Below, one piece after another: positions 13,201 through 23,153 of a stretch of 64,000 nucleotides of DNA. Position 1 is the stretch's first letter, and each line of letters starts with the position of its first letter. The translations under genes and the position numbers were made by a program. The stretch is from Hexactinellida sp. DTS-2022. Its lineage: Eukaryota > Porifera > Hexactinellida. The notes beneath the pieces are model-generated. The model did no database searches. It had not been told where the DNA came from and saw only the letters and a program-made list of their open reading frames with translations. The stretch covers positions 3,410,001 to 3,474,000 of the forward strand of contig JAPNXP010000006.1 in NCBI GenBank assembly GCA_028753945.1. The letters run 5' to 3'.

Positions 13201-15733
13201 CGATTCCAAACTAAGTTAGTATCTTGGATAAGTTCTAATGCTCCTCTATGTATTACAGATTCCAATTGATCTCCCTCGTTGCTATGATGCAAAGAAGACC
13301 ATAACCCATAATGAAAAGCGTTCCCTCCCTCACAACGGAATCTCGATACAGTTATGCATATAAGAATAGCGTAGCAAACTGATCCCAGTGCCCGCGTTAA
13401 TTCTCTGTTCCAAATCGCCTCTTCACTGAGCTCATCGAATCGCGGCCATTTGATAGACCGTCTGTTTGTGCTGAGAGAGAAGTAACCGTGTATGTGGAAT
13501 GGGAACTGAGAGCTGGCCGCTATTGGCAGGAAACAAAACAGATTCCCAACAAACCTATCCATTTGGCAGGGAAGAGAGATTATAGGGAAATTTTCTAAAA
13601 ACTTGAATAAGCTATTTAACCCAACATAATCAAATGACCAACAATACTCACTATTACCAGATAGAGTGTGTTGGTTGTATGGAATAGGAACAGCGATTGC
13701 CAACCAAGGCAGATAACTTTCAGACTGATTCCTATAGCAACTCTCCAATTCCTGGCTAGCGCCTAATCCTAATATATTAATAGCGAACCAAAGGCGATTC
13801 TCTCTCACCTGCTCTGTGTAACTTGTAGAGAATAGAGATAGGAAGACACGAGTGGAATTCAGATAATATCTATTCTCAATATACTCAAATATGTCTTTTC
13901 TATGCATAGCTAATCTCTTCCTATACACAACATCAATTTCAGCTGAATAGAGTAATTCTTTCACAGAACTCCTTTTCACTGAAACACTTATTTTGTTTAC
14001 ACTTTTCATGAATAACAAACAATTCTCTATCTCCAGTTTGAAAGGCTTGAAAAGAGAAGTTTCAACTCGTTTAGCATTGTACACATTGTTGGGGAGTTTA
14101 GTTTCATATAAACCTGTTCGGAGCGGGAAACGGAATATGGTACCGTTATAATGAGAAGTTCCTGTGTATCCGAAGTAGCCATAGAACGATTGAAAGTGGT
14201 CTGCAACTTGATCTTCCTTTATTAATTCTTCCAAACTAATCAAGCGTCCGCCTGTGTGGTCTATCACCATGTGAGGATCCAGCAGCAGAATATCATTGTT
14301 GCTCAGGATACAGGGAAAGTCTAGGATATTTATATACAATAAATACAGTAGAATATTGTTAGAACGAACACCAGGGGACCGTCGTATTAACATGTGTCAC
14401 TGAACTGTCAAAGGGAATTTTTTCTCCTGTGCTCCCTCGAACTTGTTAGGTACTTGTATAAATAAATATACTACGGTAGAACTTCGTTAGTCGAAGACGG
14501 CAAATACGAAATTCCGGTTAATATGAACACTATTTCGGTCTTCAAAGCCTTTTCAATACAAATAATATTGGTTTATACGAATCCCGGATAAAGGGAACGA
14601 TCCTCTGGTGTTCGTACTAACAAGGTTCTACTGTAGTATATAAAACAATTTTTCATGATAATTGGTCAATTATCTTACAAACCTGTGAGGTGGTACACAG
14701 AAATGAACCCGAGTGCGAAACGCCCTACTTTGAGGACTTGTTTTTCTTTCCCACTTTCTCCAATGTTCCTAATTCCTTCCCAATCGTCTTCTTGGAAGAC
14801 TCCGTTGTTCCACACATACAGAGCTGCTCCTTGGTACTTACCTACGTCCGGGTGTATTAGCTTATTTGTACCATGGATGGTCTCATCGAGGAGAAACTCC
14901 ACCTCGCTTGCACCTGCGTCATCGGCGTTTTGTATAAGTTCCTAAACACAAGTTATTTAACAACAAATGAAACATGTAAACATGTACAGTAGACTCTCGC
15001 AAATACGAACAAGGATAAAGGGTTAAGAATTAAGAAGTACAGTGGATGCCGGTTAAAAGCACATCGTCGGGAACTGCACTTAATGTGCTTATAACCGGCA
15101 TATTCTTATAACCGACATAAAATATACAGGGTATATGGCAACCGTTTCCCAACATAGTGTGCTTATATCCGATATGTTCTTATAACCGGTGTGCTTATAT
15201 CCGACATCTACTGTACAAGGTTTAATTCTCCTAGCCTATAGAATAACAATGCATGCAAGTAATTCCGGTTGATAACCAGAATGGAAAAATGGTCCATGGA
15301 AAAATTGAAAAATTGTCCTAGCCTGAAATTTTTGGTCAATTTTCCAGTTATAGGCTTATTCATAAATTTTTTTGGTCCCAATATAGCTAAAAATCGCCTA
15401 GGCTACTATTCTAGTAAATACAGTAACTAAATAAACACAAACTCAGGGGGCCAATTTTCCACAGGACCAAATTTCCATGAAAATATTGGTTCCCCTGGAC
15501 CAATTTTTCCAAGGGGACCAATATTTGCGTGACAGTCTTATAACTAAATTACCTTTAGTATCTGACTCCCGTCCGGATAATTCCTGAGTGTATTAATTAT
15601 AACTCTGATCAGAGGAGGCACTCTCTGACCGTGAGATTCTATAAGAATGGTCAGTAAAAGTGAATAGAAATCATATTATGTTATTGTTGACAATAAACTT
15701 ACTTCCAATCTGTCCTTGGTTGTTCGACGCCAT
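630..15733 (-). CDS. Giant sacsin-like gene with HEPN and probable C-terminal PARP domain (five-exon model)
   Basis: Proposed CDS on the minus strand: 15733-15703, 15638-15553, 14941-14683, 14320-2063 and 1201-630. The exon lengths (31, 86, 259, 12258 and 572) sum to 13206 bases, a whole number of codons, giving 4401 residues. Every junction is GT-AG and phase-compatible. Sacsin is a very large protein with three HSP90-like ATPase repeats, linked to protein quality control and intermediate filaments. This protein starts almost directly at the first repeat, without the N-terminal ubiquitin-like domain of vertebrate sacsin, and I see no DnaJ HPD motif before the HEPN domain. The last junction, which adds the ADP-ribosyltransferase domain, is the least certain. 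Without it the frame runs on to a stop at 2019, ending in a repeat, and the PARP exon would be a separate gene with no visible start exon. Confidence 0.7.
1284..1443. repeat. Tc1/mariner-type MITE, 160 bp
   Basis: Terminal inverted repeats begin CAGTTGAAACCGGATATTTT at the left and mirror this at the right. Both ends abut TA (1282-1283 and 1444-1445), the target duplication typical of Tc1/mariner elements. No coding capacity. In the proposed gene model it sits inside the last intron. Confidence 0.85.
1599..1700. repeat. Partial CAGTAG-type MITE
   Basis: Starts CAGTAGTAGACTCTCGTTAA and contains CACCAGGGGACCGTCG, a block repeated at 14360-14385. Only one end is recognisable, so this is a truncated relative of the TA-flanked MITEs seen elsewhere in the window. 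Confidence 0.5.
1849..2043. repeat. CCGGTCGGG-rich inverted-repeat element, 195 bp
   Basis: The ends are inverted repeats of CAGAGATGGAACCGGTCGGG differing at one base in 20. The interior is packed with ACCGGCCGGTC palindromes. A CAGAG start is common in hAT-type MITEs, but I find no convincing 8-bp duplication. The open frame of the large sacsin-like exon continues past its donor into this element, giving a repeat-derived tail, which is one reason to prefer splicing at 2063. Confidence 0.7.
2063..14320 (-). CDS. Sacsin-like giant exon: rest of SRR1, SRR2, SRR3, HEPN
   Basis: A single 12.3-kb exon. It opens inside the first ATPase repeat (the segment after YHLT, followed by [10 protein letters not shown]). 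SRR2 lies near 10450-10100, with [12 protein letters not shown], then [15 protein letters not shown] and FDPLQKY. SRR3 lies near 7500-7060, with [12 protein letters not shown], then [15 protein letters not shown] and FDPFLKY. Both carry the HSP90-type N-box and glycine-rich lid motif expected for ATP binding. The C-terminus (about 2620-2100) is a helical HEPN domain beginning [19 protein letters not shown], as in sacsin. Just before it is a Pro-rich linker. No DnaJ HPD motif is visible. The acceptor at 14321 (ATCCTAG) and donor at 2062 (GTAAGT) are both good. The frame is open further upstream to 14393, but that stretch is a MITE fragment, so a Met at 14393 is not the real start. Confidence 0.9.
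14474..14633. repeat. TA-flanked MITE (CGGTAGAACTT family), 160 bp
   Basis: Inverted ends CGGTAGAACTTCGTTAG and its complement, flanked by TA at 14472-14473 and 14634-14635. It lies within the intron 14321-14682 of the sacsin-like gene. A truncated relative sits at about 14334-14400. Confidence 0.8.
14683..14941 (-). CDS. Sacsin-like exon 3: core of first ATPase repeat (SRR1)
   Basis: Encodes [20 protein letters not shown], then [38 protein letters not shown] and [13 protein letters not shown]. It ends with one extra base at CTCACAG|GT and continues as Asp-Phe-Pro at 14320, exactly as in sacsin repeats. The lid motif normally reads [12 protein letters not shown]; here Gly is Ala and Asn is Ile, so ATP handling by SRR1 may differ from SRR2 and SRR3. 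The acceptor is TTGTGTTTAG. Confidence 0.9.
15040..15213. repeat. TA-flanked MITE (CAGTGGATGCCGG family), 174 bp
   Basis: Ends are CAGTGGATGCCGGTTA and its near inverted complement, flanked by TA at 15038-15039 and 15214-15215. It lies in the intron between exons 2 and 3 of the sacsin-like gene. Another MITE start (CAGTAGACTCTCG) is visible at about 14986. Confidence 0.8.
15553..15733 (-). CDS. Sacsin-like exons 1 and 2 (15703-15733 and 15553-15638)
   Basis: Exon 1 is [10 protein letters not shown] plus one base, ending at a GTAAGT donor. Exon 2 supplies the [10 protein letters not shown] start of the first repeat and ends PDGSQILK at GTAATT. ILK then joins directly to ELIQNADD of exon 3, matching the unbroken [13 protein letters not shown] of the family, which fixes the splice sites. 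The intron between them is 64 bp. The ATG at 15733 is the first in frame and leaves only about 13 residues before the sacsin repeat, so no ubiquitin-like domain fits unless further exons lie upstream. Confidence 0.85.
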
Positions 15734-16274
15734 TAATTCTGTACTTTCACATAATAAAATCTATTTATATTTATAAACAATTTTAATAATAATCGCTTGC
15801 ATAAATAAGAATACTACTTGTATACGAGACAAACTATGCTACTAATTTTCTTCAGTTCCCAAAGACGCAAACAGTAATCATAATTTGTATATCTACGTAT
15901 ACTAATAAAACGGTGGGTGTGTATATGTGTATATATATATTTGTTTGTATGTTCCGAGTTGATTGAAGAAACTGGACGGTTTCCAAATATGATATTTGGC
16001 ATATAGGGGTAACTTTTGGCACCCGCCAACAAGTTGAGGTTTCGACTCAAAATTTCTCACACCTCGACAAGTTATGACGTCATTGTCACATTTCGAGAAC
16101 CCTGAAAATTCACTTAATACAAACTTATAGAGTTAATAATTATATAATGCCAAAATTCTGATAAAATCGAGTGATTATTTGAAAATCTATATAAAAAAAG
16201 AATAAAATCGATATCCAAAATTCTGTGTAGCGAAATCCCTTGTACTAATGTAGTAGAGTTAAAATTGCACTATA

Positions 16275-16690
16275 ATCTTATTGTAGGAAATTAACGCGCC
16301 ATGTAATTAACGCGAAGGAAATTAACGCTCCATGAAATTAACGCGATTTGGAGCTGAACATTTTCAAATACATGAAATTAACGCGAATAAATTTTATAAA
16401 AAAATTTCAGGATTATTAATCTCCTGATTGAATACTATTATTGTGCCCAAATAGGCTTCCAATCTACTTGATAGACATGGTATATCCTTTCAAACTAGTT
16501 GCACATCTGAAAATATGTAGCTCGGAAGTTTGTCATCCATTATACTTTTGCTAAATACGTAGCATGAAATTAAGGTCATGGACTCATGGTCATGGAAATT
16601 AACGCTCCATGAAATTAACGCGAAGGAAATTAACGCGATTAGGAGAAATTCGCGAAAATTTCATGGCGCGTTAATTTCCTATAATAAGGT
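16275..16690. repeat. TTAACGCG inverted-repeat element, 416 bp
   Basis: Ends are inverted copies of CTTATTRTAGGAAATTAACG. Inside are several direct copies of GAAATTAACGC. A 90-bp foldback of the same family is at 53341-53430. Non-coding. Confidence 0.7.
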
Positions 16691-16701
16691 AGCTATAATT
16701 T

Positions 16702-16820
16702 TTACTGTGCCGACTATACTATAGTATAGTGGCCCAGTATTGGTCTTAGTGCTTGGTATATTATTACTGTGCCGACTATAGTATAGTATAGTGGCCCAGT
16801 TCTAATCTTAGTGCTTTGGT
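16702..16820. repeat. Palindromic ACTATAGTATAGT satellite, two units
   Basis: Two units of about 60-65 bp. Each contains ACTGTGCCGACTATACTATA or a close variant, then GTGGCCCAGT and CTTAGTGCTTTGG. The same satellite is at 30170-30460 (five units, opposite strand) and 32629-32795. All three arrays abut the same flank, the tail of the hairpin-headed element. Confidence 0.75.
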
Positions 16821-18016
16821 TACCGATTATTCTTCCGAATCCTGTCCACAGAAGAGTATTATTAAAAAAGAGCCCAAATTTCAGGATATGTGTCTCATGG
16901 GTTACAGATGTGCACCTGGGGTCACGATTTTTGATTACATTTATTTGGACATATTTTTACATCTGTTTAATGTTAGAAAAAGAACAATAAATGGTGCCCG
17001 AATATTCTATTTATATGCATTCGATAGAGAATTAAATTCTACACCTTGTCACAGTGCACGAATTTTCAAATTGGGTTTCGTTTGTGCCACAATTGAGTTG
17101 GAAATTTCCTTTGTTTACTAACACTTCAATTCAATTGAAAGTGTTAATTAAATCTAATTCCATTGTTTCAACTTGTAATAATTATATTGATTCGACTTGT
17201 GAGATCGAGTAGGCTTCTATTTTCTAATTGAAACCTAAGATTTTACATTCCACAACAACGACAGATTAAGTGATTATATTTATTTCGGCGAGAATATTAT
17301 CGCACAATTAATGTACTGACGTAATTAATTATAATTAATTCATTCTGTATTTAACTTATAGAGACGGTTCCAATTAGATTATTGGGGTTATCGAGTGCGT
17401 GGAATTAAAATATTATAGTGAAATTCAATTTAGATTAATAATTATTGCAAATAATTTAACTTAATTTATTTTGCTGTATATAATAATGGTGTTAAATAAT
17501 TAATTAATTAATTAAATATTTATACTAATTAGCTAAATTTCATTAATCTCAGAGGTGATACAAGATAGAAACAAACTTCAATTTATTAATTGGTCCTTAT
17601 GCCAGGTACCACCTATACAAGTGGGTCTTGACACCTTGAGGTGATTATGACATCGTCAAAAAATGTATTTTTACAATTTTGTGAATTAAATAATTCGCAT
17701 GGGTTGGTTGGAGTTGGGTGAATACCCAACACGCACCTAAAAAATGCTGACTCAGCACATATTATATTCTACTGAAACTTGAATATCTCTCAAATGAAGT
17801 GAGCTAAATGGAAACTTCCACCACTCTAAGGGTCGTAGCCTTCTGAAACACCTTTCTGAAATAATTTAACACCTTTATAGTGATGATGACTTGGCGAAAA
17901 GTAATCCAAATTGCAGCCTGTGCCGACAGCATGTTCCTTCGGAGGCACTATCAATAAACCACAATCAAAATATAGTGCCCCAATGGAAAATGCGTCGGCA
18001 CAGGCTGCAATTTTGG
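16820..18016 (-). repeat. Hairpin-headed non-coding element, long form
   Basis: A ~1.2-kb copy read on the minus strand. The hairpin (17905-18016) is at its head and a conserved tail (GGTGCACATCTGTAACCCAT, then CAGAGT-like end) is next to the satellite. The hairpin arms both contain GCAGCCTGTGCCGAC. No open frame spans the body. Orientation and spacing match the partial copy at 62915-64000. Confidence 0.7.
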
Positions 18017-18415
18017 ATTATTATTGACTAGTATGGATTCACTATTACGCTATTTTAAACTATCAATATCTAATTCAAATTTTCATTTTGGAGAATTGTG
18101 ATAATAGTGTTATTTGTTCCTATCAAAAAGTCATGTCTAAAAACGCAATAAAAATTGGCGGTTATCGGGTGTCGAAATCCAATATCGTATCACGTTAATC
18201 GCACATAATTCGCGCCCTCTAAGAGATAAAAATCTGAAAGTTTAATATAACATGCACATTAATAATGCGGACACGTTGGTGACACCATATTGTCAATATG
18301 CTTACTCATTATCGCATGATGACGTGATCACTAAATTTCACATTGTTAAATTCTACTATTTTAGGCCTATTTACGTTCTGCCGCGAAGCGAACTAGCAAG
18401 CGAAGCGCGCGCTAG

Positions 18416-19045
18416 TGTATTAATTATATAGAGAATATATGAAGGTACAAGTTGAATTCTCTTCTTACAAAAGAATAATTTAGTGTCTTTGGAAAAACCG
18501 AAATCCCCAAATTTTCAATGAAATCATAGGAAAAATTTAGGGGTCGTTGGATGGTTCGGAATTATACATAAATTGTATTATGGGCCCTAAATTAAGGATA
18601 CATTCAGTCACAATATTTAAAGCATAAGGATCTTGGCTCTATACGACTAATCAGTAATACTGTTTATCGGGAAATATTTACAGCTAAGCTGCAATCCGTA
18701 GCACACTAAACACATTTTCTTTCCTTTCTAAACAGGCTGTAATTTGGGGTTTTCGACTAATTCCATTGCACACTATTTATGGCGACGGGTCACTGGCTCG
18801 TTAATTATGAATTCTCTGGAATATTAAAGCCTTCATAATTTGAGTATCATAATGTGTGATTAAGGTTAATACATCTATAAATAATTATTGTTGTTATTGT
18901 TCAGAAGATTAGAGAATTTGGATCATTTCTTAAGCAACCTTATATAATATTGGATAGCACAAATAATAAATTAGAAATTTGACATAAAAATGTAAATGAA
19001 AAAAATGTCAGTATTTAGTCAGTTCTATGGGATGTCTGCCTCATC
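18416..19045. other. Gene-free spacer
   Basis: AT-rich sequence between the Helitron end and the stop of the first NHL gene. I see no gene or clear element. It is the 3' side of that minus-strand gene. Confidence 0.5.
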
Positions 19046-20332
19046 TCACTCTGGAGAGAATGTCTGTAGTCTGAATTTGTCCTTCCAATCTGTTGTTGTA
19101 ATATTACTTAAGTCATCAATTGCTATTCCTATTAGTCTAATAAACTCTCCTTTTTCTGATCCATTTTTGCCGAATTTAGTGATCAGTTTTCCTTCTTTTG
19201 AGAATATCTTGACTTGTTTGCTACTTCTATCTGCTACCAGTATGTTCAGTTGTTGATCTAAACAGAAATGCCAACCATTATCCGATAACAACTCTCTATG
19301 AACAATGCATCTGTTTAGAGTGCCTTGTTTGGAGAAGGATTGAATTGGATATTCTGATCCAGAGAGCAGAACATAGAACTCTTCCCTGGCTAGTGAGATA
19401 TCTCTGATAAGAGTACCTCCGTGTTTGTACTGGGTGGTTAGAGGTATGCGCCTATCTTCAATCAATTCATGAGTTAGCCCTATTAGCTCCTTTCTGCAGT
19501 AAGCACCCACATATACACTAGTATTGTCTGTGCAGATTCCTGATAGAGAATAACCATATGATTTGTGAGATTCTCTTGCCAAACTACTTCTATTGAATTT
19601 CACAATAGTATTGTTGCACTGAACAAACACTGAATTGAGTATAGAATTGATGTTTTCTGGATATTTCATCTGCTCATCTTTCAGAGATTGAACCCAGTCT
19701 CCATTAATAGAGAATATCTGTATTCTACTTGTACCCCTATCAGCTACAAATGTTCTACTATTCATAGAATCTATAGCTACACCACATGGATTCCACAGTT
19801 CATCATTACCCTTCCCTCTACCGCATGTACCCCACTTTACTCTAACATTGGTATCTTCCCTGTACGTTACGTTGAGCTGTTCACAAGCACACAGTCTCTG
19901 TATGCTCTCTCTCAGCTCGCTAACTCTCCAGCTGAGCTTAACATAAGGAATATCTGTATCCATTTCTCGTCTAACAGAGTTGATTACTTTATCTATTTCG
20001 CTGATAGGACTTACAGTTGGACTCAAGTCTTTGAGTAAATCTTCCATCTTTTTCTTCTGTTTGTTTACTTCTTCAATCTTTCTGTTTACTTCTGACCTTT
20101 TGATGTTCATTCTGGTATTCGCCTGATGCCATATGCCCTCCAGCTCTTGGATTACCAGCTGTGTCTTGTCTTCGATCAGCTGTTTCATTTCCCAACTCAC
20201 CCTCAACAGTTCCCTCTTATGCCTATCTATGATCTCTCTCAGTGCATTCATTCTGTCCTGCAACTTGTTGCTAATTGGAACCATTTCAGCAGGACCGGAG
20301 GCCGCATTCCGATTGGCTGATTCTGTTGCCAT
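19046..20332 (-). CDS. Coiled-coil plus NHL beta-propeller protein
   Basis: Single exon, 428 residues. Residues 20-150 are a charged coiled coil of the kind found between B-box and propeller in TRIM-NHL proteins. From about residue 165, NHL-type repeats follow. The first is clear (NPCGVAIDSMNSRTFVADRG then SRIQIFS) and the last is KIFSKEGKLITKFG with GEFIRLIGIAI. The middle blades are weak. There is no RING finger or B-box, so E3 ligase activity is not suggested; NHL propellers bind protein or RNA. A paralogue of the same layout lies at 30814-32070. Which ligand it binds cannot be told from sequence. Confidence 0.85.
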   Translation of the reverse strand: MATESANRNAASGPAEMVPISNKLQDRMNALREIIDRHKRELLRVSWEMKQLIEDKTQLVIQELEGIWHQANTRMNIKRSEVNRKIEEVNKQKKKMEDLLKDLSPTVSPISEIDKVINSVRREMDTDIPYVKLSWRVSELRESIQRLCACEQLNVTYREDTNVRVKWGTCGRGKGNDELWNPCGVAIDSMNSRTFVADRGTSRIQIFSINGDWVQSLKDEQMKYPENINSILNSVFVQCNNTIVKFNRSSLARESHKSYGYSLSGICTDNTSVYVGAYCRKELIGLTHELIEDRRIPLTTQYKHGGTLIRDISLAREEFYVLLSGSEYPIQSFSKQGTLNRCIVHRELLSDNGWHFCLDQQLNILVADRSSKQVKIFSKEGKLITKFGKNGSEKGEFIRLIGIAIDDLSNITTTDWKDKFRLQTFSPE

Positions 20333-21330
20333 GTATTAGTAAAGTTATGAGTGCTCTAGATTATACCTCAGATTATACCTACATTGTTAAGGCTCGACCC
20401 ACACCTTCAGAGAAATTAAACCACTTCCAATTAATTAGGTTTTATTGCTTATTTCGATAGGTCTATATGTTGTGTATATTCCCTGAAAATTTAATCCAGA
20501 AATATTAAATACTTTAGGAGATATGGAACTGAAACCAAAAGATCGCAATATTAATGTCCGAATTTTCGAAATGTTTTGAGCGAAGGGCTCGCTCGTTAGA
20601 TTTAATGCATTTGTAAAACCGAGACATATATTTGAACAAAACTTAATCAAAGGTTAGACAAATACTAACAAGTGTTAAATTTGTCAATATTGTCAATATT
20701 TAACAACCTAAATAAACAAAACCTTAATGCTAAAAATCTAAAGTAAAGTAAAGCAAATTCTAAGAATTGAGTTAAGTTTTGATTAATCGGGAAACCTAAA
20801 CCATGGATTACTTAAAACTCTAAGGAATTGAAGTGGAATTGTGCCACACTAAATTATTTTTGGATATTGTACAATACATGCTAAATACAGTGCAACCGCG
20901 ATTGTCTTTAATAGCTGTGGGCAATTCGGACAATTTAAAACAGAACAAATATATGGAACATTGGGACCAGACGTGTCGAGAGATGCTCCCATACACGTAG
21001 TACAAAGTAAGTATTTCCGGAACGTGAAAGCGAACTCAAACTAAATAAATCTAGTAGGGCAGAAATTTACCAGGATAAATCCTGGGGCAGCCAGGTGGTG
21101 TTCGGATAATCGAGTTAATGTAAAGTGTGTCTATTATACACCAAGGGTGCTTAAAATAACAATACAAAAATGAATAAATAGAGAATATACATAATATTAC
21201 TAGTATCAATTGATAGCCCATTGAATGACTAGCTTAATTATTTATTGTAATCAGTTCTATCCAGGTTCCAGCCGCAAGAAGTACCATTCTTGTCAGTAGC
21301 GAATGGCTTGGGATCATCGAAATCTCGTAT
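20333..21330. other. Gene-free spacer with a dispersed repeat
   Basis: AT-rich upstream flank of the NHL gene. 20965-21110 resembles parts of 50930-51160 and, inverted, 57770-57890 (shared GAGAGATGCTCC and GTAGTACAAA-type words), so it is a dispersed repeat of unknown class. No credible coding region. Confidence 0.45.
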
Positions 21331-21821
21331 CTAGTGGTGAAATAGCACCGCAACTTCTCTGTACAGGATTATCCTGTACTGCACTCTGTCGGAGTCTCGT
21401 ACTACTCTTATGTGTATTTTGCTAAAATCGTTGATTGCTTTAGTGTCGTTCTCAATTAGAGAAGTTCGTTTCACAAACAGAGTTTGTTCTCCAGAGGTGC
21501 TAGTTAGTATCAGATGACCTTTAGTATCGTGAGCTGCTTCGTTCCCCGACTGGGGCCCAAAACTCATCATGGAAGGAAGAGCGAATAGGGGGAAAGCTTG
21601 CCCATAGGCGAAGATTCCTTCTGGGGAAAAGTATTCGAAGCAAGGCCGAGAGAGTTATCAGGAGAGGGCTTTAGTCTTGTTGAATGCTTCAAAATGTGCT
21701 TACACTTGTTGACAGCCTCAACGATCTCGTTTTTGATTTCAGGAGTCTTGAATCTTATCGCCAGTGTCAGAGACTGACAGAACAGAATATATTCCTCCTC
21801 GCCAGTCTCTGTAGGAACCAA
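21331..21821 (-). pseudogene. Fragment of an unidentified host-type gene
   Basis: Two adjoining minus-strand frames look coding. One begins VPTETGEEEYILFCQSLTLA and continues IRFKTPEIKNEIVEAVNKC, reminiscent of the last strand and helix of a PH-like domain, though that is a weak resemblance. The other contains FSKIHIRVVRDSDRVQYRII. The frame changes between them near 21570. GTAATT at about 21825 could be an exon edge. It lies next to, and partly within, an inverted duplication (21776-22130 against 22500-22795). I do not recognise the parent gene. Confidence 0.4.
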
Positions 21822-22795
21822 TTACCTCGACAAGAGACTTCATATGCACTGTAGAGCCTCAGCAGTGCATATGAAAACGTGCGTGAGTTAACAGGTGTTC
21901 CAAATGACTTGTGAGAGAGCTGGGAAGAGAGTTTCTTTCCTCCTGGTTCTGTTGGGCCACTGTCCGAAGCAGGAAAGATCAGATTGAAAGGTGTGTTTGG
22001 TGTAGATAGTCCACTGCCTGTCCCTATTAAATTGTGGTGAACGAATGGGTTTCCTGCGGGTGGTCTCCAATCTGTAAATGTGGCTTCGTCTTCAGAGAGA
22101 GCATGGGACGGGTCTGCTGAGTCTCGTCGTATTCAATAGCTTTGTAGACAGTAAATAACGCGACTCTTACACACAGATTCCATCGCAAAGAAAAGTGTCT
22201 CCACTCACGAATCGAACGAGTATCTAGAGAACTTAGTTTATCCGTCTCAAATAACGGATACACAGGATTCTATACTTTCTAGCTCTTCCTCACAACAGAC
22301 CGTGAACAGCCCGAGAAGCCCAGAATCTCAATTTAGATTTCACCAATCCACAGAAGAGATCTAGGAGTCAGAAGAGAAAGGAACAAAGGAAACAGAATAG
22401 TGGGCGAGAACGAAAAAGGTACACACCTCTCAACTCCACTCACAGATATTTGTTAGAGTGCAGTTTCCAGGGAGACCTAAGTAGGGAGCAACTCCGAATC
22501 TGAGTTCGACGAGACTCAGCAGACCCGTCCTATGCTCTCTTTGAAGACGAAGCCACAGTTACAGATTGGACGCCAGCCGGGAACCCATTCGTTCACCACA
22601 ATTTAATGGGGACAGGCAGTGGACTATCTACGCCAAACACACCTTTCAATCTGATCTTTCCTGCTTCGGACAGTGGCCCAACAGAACCAGGACATAACCT
22701 GCAGAGGCTCTACAGTGCATATGAAGTCTCTTGTCGAGGTAATTGGTTCCTACAGAGATTGGAGAGGAGGAATATATTCTGTTCTGTCAGATAGG
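21776..22795. repeat. Inverted duplication of a gene fragment
   Basis: The left arm (about 21776-22130) and right arm (about 22500-22795) are inverted copies of the same coding-like sequence. Shared words include GACTATCTACRCCAAACACA and TCTCTTGTCGAGGTAATTGG. The left arm keeps about 75 bases that the right arm lacks (near 21850-21940). The spacer is about 370 bp. Confidence 0.75.
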
Positions 22796-23153
22796 AAAGC
22801 AGCTAATGGAATGTTAAAAATGTCAAAATACATAGGAAGAAATAGAGAGGGAGGATTACAAAATGTAAATAGATTAAACGAGAAAGAACGATATATGGAA
22901 AGGAAACAGTCAATTTAGAGAATAATAACGACGGCAAGTTGGCAAAAAGACATAATATAGACGCTCTGTAATTATTATGAATGTCAAAAGCTTGTTCCAA
23001 AAAATATATAATTATTATGGGTTTACAAGAAAATGGACTTTCTAAAAGCCCGAAGCAACGTTCATAGTCCAAATTTTGAATAAATGGCATGCCTTAATAT
23101 AACATCGGTCATCTTATTTGGTTAATTATCTCTAACTATTACATCTATATTAT

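Larger units (their letters stand above)
15892..18415 (+). mobile_element. Non-autonomous Helitron with nested repeats
   Basis: Begins TCTACGTATACTAATAAAAC, followed by TTTGTTTGTATGTTCCGAG, a start typical of animal Helitrons. It ends in short GC-rich hairpins and GCGCGCTAG followed by T. The flanks are A on the left and T on the right, as expected for Helitron insertion between A and T. No Rep/helicase is inside. The interior carries a TTAACGCG element (16275-16690), satellite units and a hairpin-headed repeat (16820-18016). Confidence 0.75.

Noticed and set aside
14321-14393. Start of the giant open frame at a Met at 14393
   Set aside because: This stretch is a MITE fragment. The acceptor at 14321 and upstream exons encoding the missing part of the first ATPase repeat explain the gene better.
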